NCBI GenBank assembly: GCA_002682825.1
Contig: NOKP01000046.1
Location: forward strand, 124,001-188,000
Reading direction: 5' to 3'
Source of the DNA: Neonectria sp. B-13
Taxonomy: Eukaryota; Ascomycota; Sordariomycetes; Hypocreales; Nectriaceae
Length of the DNA stretch: 64,000 nt
The position numbers were made by a program, and so were the translations under genes. Below, piece after piece: positions 59,509 through 64,000 of this stretch; positions within the stretch are counted from its first letter, which is position 1, and every line of letters begins with the position of its first letter. The notes under the pieces are model-generated. The model worked only from the letters and a program-made list of their open reading frames with translations, did not search any database and was not told where the DNA came from.

Positions 59509-59941
59509 TAGAAGCGACAAGGGTGCCCCAGATGGTGATGGTAGTCATTTACTCTGACCCCTCCTTGTCGGTCAGACATAACAGGGATTCAATTACGAAG
59601 CCTGGCAGCCGGCAGTGCCTTGGCCTCCTGCTTAGGATCCTGAGATTGTCACGGAAGCTGTGAACTTTATAGCACTTGAGCTGTTGAGTCGAAGAGCCGT
59701 ACTACTACTACTACTAACAGCGGAAAGAACGTTCTGGGGCGTAACTGCCTCTATGAAGCGAGATTCCTCGGTGCATCTTCATGGGTGATTTACGATGGCG
59801 AAGTGATGCGACTATGGAGAGAGAAGGGGAGAAGGGGCCGCCTCCGCTCGAAGTGAACGGAAAACAGGAACAGGTACTTCACTGAACATTAGTTTCACAA
59901 TTACGAGTACCATAGCTTTCCACCCTGGCACTGATTGCGGC
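59509..59941. other. Intergenic DNA, no gene recognised
   Basis: It contains the 3' flank of the CorA-like gene. An (ACT)5 run is at about 59701-59715. Confidence 0.45.
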
Positions 59942-61286
59942 CTAGACCTCCCGGATTATTGTTGCTTTTGGATCGCCCAACCTCCGGGATCGGATGGTTT
60001 CATATGATCCGCCAAGCCAATGCCACCAGGCGAAAACCACAACAATAGTCAAGGGAATTACAACGACCCAGTAGATCCAGAACTTGTGGGAGAGCTGCCA
60101 CCCGTCCTCTGCGAAGGAGAAGAAGGTGGTGCTGAAGAGCGCCTGGAACAGCATGGGTGAGTACTTTGAGGGACCGGGCGGCACGTATTCGCAGTGCTTA
60201 CCGATATGAAAGTCGCCGGCAAGAAGATCATCGTCAGAAAAGTAATCGATTTCATGATCGCGTTGTCCGAGCTCGCGAGCATGTTGTAGGCCTGCATGGA
60301 CTAGTTAGCCCTGACCATGTAAACGAGCCCGTTCAACAGGTTGAGGGGGTAAGTTACCAGAGCAATTTCCTCTTCCAACCGGTCATGGGTGGACTGCGCG
60401 CGCCATCTCAGGCTCTTCATCGTCTGCAACTGAAACGCGAGGTATTCCTTCGCTTGCGTCTGATATGTCTTGGTGAGGCTGTTCAGGTACTTGAAGTTGC
60501 TCTCCTGCCAACTGACAAGCTGCTCTATCGTCTCAATAGCGACTTGTTCTACTTCCATCAGGTGGCCTGTATGCCGGGCTAGATTGCGTAGTCCTTCAAA
60601 GTCGGGCTTCCCCTTCCTGTTCTTAAAAGGAGGCAGCGTTAGTGCTCAAATGGGGTGTTGATTGTATAGAGAAGGCGTCGTACAAGCTCGATGGCGCGAA
60701 CTAACTTTGTCACACGCCATGTGTTCTCGTCACACGATTTGATAACCTCGTCGAAGAGCGGACGAAGCACGGCAAAGGGGTCTCGCAGCTCGAACGACGG
60801 CGGCTGGGGCGCCGTGAGGAGGGTCTTAAGCTCCGAGCTCACCTGCCGTGGTGCGCCGATGCACAAGACCCTGCAGGCGTTCGAGCCGCTCCACCGCGTG
60901 AAGAATCCCATCTCGTACCACAGGTAGTCCTTACCCTCGTCCGTCTTTCCCTCCTCGGGTTTCAAAACTTTCTTGGTGAGTATTCTAAACCACGTGCCTG
61001 TGTTCGTGATGCAGCAGTGAGCCAGTTGTTGATCACGAGGAGCAATGGAGGACGCACTGAGACTCTGAAGCTTGTCCTCATCGTTACCATTGGGGACAAA
61101 CGAGCTCTGGGAACCAAAGTAGCCGTTGAGATTGGTGCAAGTCTTGTTGCTGAGGAAGTCTGGCACTTGGAACGGTGCTAGTATCTTCTTGCGGTCGGTT
61201 TCTGGGCAGTGATTCTTGTACCAGTCACCAGACTCTAGGAAGCTGGAACACTCAGTCAATTTAGCCAGTCTGTATGTGAGGGACAT
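59942..61286 (-). CDS. CorA-like divalent-cation transporter-type membrane protein, 4 exons
   Basis: Exons 60684-61286, 60358-60621, 60202-60291 and 59942-60142; introns of 62, 66 and 59 bp, all phase 0. They have branch-like CACTAAC and GCTAACTAG in the first two. The joined frame is open for 385 residues. The join NTWRVTKLVRAIEL-NRKGKPDFEGLRNLARHTGHLMEVE matches the soluble part of fungal CorA-like proteins (W..RD.VR.iE...R....F..LHELARH..H..E). The splice IAL-AYNML restores the usual IALAFN helix. Two membrane spans close to the C-terminus are SITFLTMIFLPATFISALF (about 304-322) and FWIYWVVVIPLTIVVVFAWW (about 340-359). The GMN signature is replaced by ALFSTTFF, as is common in this fungal branch, so ion transport is not certain. 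The start could lie further upstream; 61286 is the first in-frame Met in the open exon. Confidence 0.85.
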
Positions 61287-62030
61287 TCTCTTATCTCACA
61301 TGTAGCACACTTCTGGTACAGTCACATTCTGAGCCAGAAGGTCAAGACGGCGGTCTTCCCAGGTTCCCGTGGTGGCTGAGAGAATGTCAGGAGAGAGCCT
61401 GCGATGAACTTGTAGTACATGATTTTGGGCTCACAGTGATACTCCAGTACTGTTGCGAGAGAGTGGATAACGGTCATTAGCGGGCACTGAGCTTAGAAAG
61501 CAATCAATGGAAGGTTTAGAATATTGTTCAAATGCATTCAAGATGATGGACTCGAAAGATCAAACTAATGTAGAGTCGAAACCTTATGAGATTGCAGAAT
61601 GGAATGGGGAGCAGTGGCCCTGATGTACCTACTCAGAAGGCTAAAGCGACCTCGTATCAGTAAAGATTTCCCATGGCGTTATCCAGTTGTGCAGGACACC
61701 CGAGCACCAAAAAAAAAGACCCCGGGGGCGGGGGTTGATGATGAGCTTCAGCTTCATGCAAACTGCAGCTGCACAGGTCCCACCAACTTCAAGACTATCC
61801 GATTTGTGCCGAAGCCTACGACTGTGGCATTATGTAGATTGATTGACTAATTTATGGGGCTACAAACCCCATGTATTTTCAGAGGTAGATATGCCCCTTT
61901 TAAGCGCTGCACGTTTTGATGTCTTAGCGGTTGGTGAGCGACCAATTGTAGCAATCCAGATAGACGTACCCGGCGGGTTGACTAAGCAGGCTTCTAGGCC
62001 CCCCTCTCCTACCGGAGAGGGGGCATTACA
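61287..62030. other. Intergenic DNA, no gene recognised
   Basis: It contains the 5' flank of the CorA-like gene, which may include an additional 5' exon at about 61310-61350 (LDLLAQNVTVPEVCYM in one frame). Short G-rich and A-rich tracts occur near 61709-61735. Confidence 0.4.
62000..62023. repeat. Perfect GC-rich hairpin, 10-bp arms
   Basis: CCCCCTCTCC and GGAGAGGGGG are separated by TACC. It lies at the edge between normal-GC DNA and the AT-rich tract, just before GCATTACA. It could be inside an LTR end (TGTAATGCC on the minus strand) or a transcript-end structure. Confidence 0.6.
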
Positions 62031-62039
62031 ACCTGTTTC

Positions 62040-62990
62040 TTGGTCACTGTTATATCTCTCTTATGTACCTTCAAGTTATTACAACTTTATCAATTCAAGC
62101 CCAATTAAAGCTAAATTGAATATACTATATCTTCTATATTATATCTCACTATGCCTTAATTTTCAGCTAAGTCTAGTAAGGCTGTTACTACTATTACTTA
62201 TACCTATCTATTAGGTAATTATATTATATATATAATATAAGGGAATCTAACTATCCTATGAGAGTATACTATTACTAAAGTTATTATATTATACTATATA
62301 ATTAAAGGTCTTATAAAGAAATATATATATCTTTTAAAAGCTAATAAGGCTTTTCTTAAGGCTAATCTAAGTAGGAATCCTTTTATTATTACTAAAGTAG
62401 AGGAAAAAGCTTTAATAATATATATTTAATCTATTAAAAAGAGTATATTTATAGTTATTAAGGTTTATATTTATAATTATATTAAGATTCTATAAAGATA
62501 TTATATTTAAAGCTTAATTATCTTTATATTAAGGTTTTAGATTTAGTACTTTAAAGCTTAGTATTTAAAGCTATAATATAAAGTATTTAAAATTAAGGAA
62601 ATCTTATAAGTTAAAATAGAGCTTAATATTAAGAGGCTTAAGACTTAGTATTAAGAATATAAAGCTATTCTTATTAAATTCTATATTTAAGTAGTTAACT
62701 TATAGAATTTTAATAAGACTCTTTTATAGCTAGAATAAATTAATAATACTATTTATATTTTTTTAATCTAAATAAAGAAAAATAGTTAACTTATAGCTTT
62801 CTAACTAGGAAATAAAAAGTTATTAATATCTATTAATATTATTAGTATAGTTAGTAAAGAAATTTTTTTCTTTCTTATTCTATTAATAAAGGTATTACTT
62901 AAAGAATATATTATAGCTAATATCTATAGAGAAATAGTACTTATATATACTAATTCTAGCTTTAATAATACTTATAAACCTAAATAGTAG
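62040..62990. other. AT-rich RIP tract, no gene recognised
   Basis: Very AT-rich sequence with dispersed stops, probably an eroded transposon. Confidence 0.55.
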
Positions 62991-64000
62991 TTATTTAGAT
63001 ATAATAGTCCTTAGTAGTATATACCTAGAGAAGAGACTAAAGGTTAAACAGTATAAAAGAAAATAGAAAAAACAATAGTATAATAGGCTTAATACTTAAG
63101 CCTAAGGCAATAATAACTCAAGGAGATAAAAGTTTCTACTATAAAGTTAAGATATAAGTTTTACTGCTCTTATCAGCTGAAAAAGCTAGATCTTAGAAAA
63201 GCTAGATCTTAGAAAAGCTAGATCTTAGAAAAGCTAGATCTTAGAAAAGCTAGATCTTAGAAAAGCTAGACCTTAGAAAAGGCTAAAACCCCTTAGGATA
63301 AAAGCCCAACTAACCTTTATACTTTCTAGGCTCTTTACATTCTATTTAACCTTTTAAATAATACAATAATCATACTATTAATCGCATAAGATAACTGTCT
63401 AAATCATACTATAGCTTAGTAAGCTCTTACTAAGCTATATATATAGGCTCTTATATAATCTATATATTGAATTAAAAGAATATTTAAGCCTTATTTCTAT
63501 ACTATAAATTATAGCTTAAAAGTCTAGCCTAAAGTATATAAAATAGCCTATAATTAATTACTTTAGACCTAAGAAATTAATCTAATTAATAGTCTTTAGC
63601 TATAATATTTTACTATAAGATAGAATCTAGCTTAATATAATAATAGCCTAATAGATTATAATAGAATAGCTCTTTCTAAAGAGGCTAGCTCTAAAGCTAG
63701 AAAGGAATAGTAATATTACTACTATAGAGAAGGAGTTCCTTAAGAAGCTATATAATCCTATCTATACCCTATGGATTATACAGTTGATAGATAACATTAT
63801 TCTAACTAATCTATAGCTAAAGGAGTGATACATTGGAAACCAAGGGAATCTGGTCATTTCTAACATTGGCCATAAAGCATGAAGGGATTTAGTAGAGGGA
63901 GTTGGAAGCTAAAGGGGGCAAAAGTCAATAATTAGGTTTAAAATCCAAAGATCTATCCCTCTGTTAAGCTTAAGCAAAGGAAACATATAACTGTTTAGTA
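62991..64000 (+). mobile_element. Unrecognised ~1.1-kb repeat, copy 5, cut by the window end
   Basis: It begins TTATTTAGATATAATAG like copy 3 and has six minisatellite units at 63175-63285. The frame reads EKEFLKKLYNPIYTLWIIQL, IDNIILTNL, NQGNLVISNIGHKA. It runs to the last base of the window, so its right target duplicate is not seen. Confidence 0.78.

Noticed and set aside
59337..59663. 108-codon plus-strand frame overlapping 58966-59508
   Set aside because: No coding character and overlapping another doubtful frame; both may be chance.
61843..62214. 123-codon plus-strand frame
   Set aside because: It crosses the boundary into AT-rich DNA, its end is low-complexity Leu/Tyr from AT-rich sequence, and it spans the hairpin.

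Overview
The window looks like a chromosome segment of a filamentous ascomycete (Pezizomycotina). The evidence is short spliceosomal introns (49-66 bp, GT..AG with CTAAC/CTGAC-type branch sites), fungus-specific protein families, an intron-containing nuclear tRNA-Leu, and long AT-rich tracts whose mutations (C to T and G to A, with TGY Cys to TAY Tyr and Gln/Trp codons to stops) are the signature of repeat-induced point mutation (RIP). I cannot name the species. Most of the window is not functional genes: it is a gene-poor, transposon-rich, pseudogene-rich accessory-type region.

Layout. 1-3240: RIP-damaged Ty3/gypsy material (gag with ruined zinc knuckle, its LTR, and a solo LTR with 5-bp target duplication). 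3.2-32.2 kb: normal-GC DNA holding three intact spliced genes (secreted aspartic protease, BTB-domain protein, extended SDR reductase), one tRNA-Leu(UAG), and many broken genes: an ~700-residue uncharacterised fungal protein, an ankyrin protein with a fungal STAND-type N-terminus, a second STAND N-terminal scrap, succinate-semialdehyde dehydrogenase, a D-amino-acid-oxidase-like flavoenzyme and an amino-acid permease. 32.2-47.9 kb: an AT-rich RIP island containing a complete gypsy element (7.4 kb, 192-bp LTRs, 5-bp TSD), tandem arrays, and three copies of an unrecognised ~1.1-kb repeat. 47.9-53 kb: gene-poor DNA with remnants of a TPR protein and a possible kinase tail. 53.1-55.9 kb: a second copy of the BTB gene, inverted, split by a fourth copy of the 1.1-kb repeat and RIP-mutated only around that insertion. 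56-61.3 kb: a partial PD-(D/E)XK-like protein and an intact CorA-like transporter gene. 62-64 kb: AT-rich DNA with a fifth full-type copy of the 1.1-kb repeat, cut by the window end.

The intact genes do not form one pathway. The broken SSADH, flavoenzyme and permease lie side by side and may be the ruins of an amino-acid catabolic cluster. The most novel features are the 1.1-kb repeat family (variable internal 16-bp minisatellite, ~9-10-bp target duplications, conserved but RIP-broken reading frame) and the BTB paralogue whose RIP damage is confined to the flanks of that repeat.
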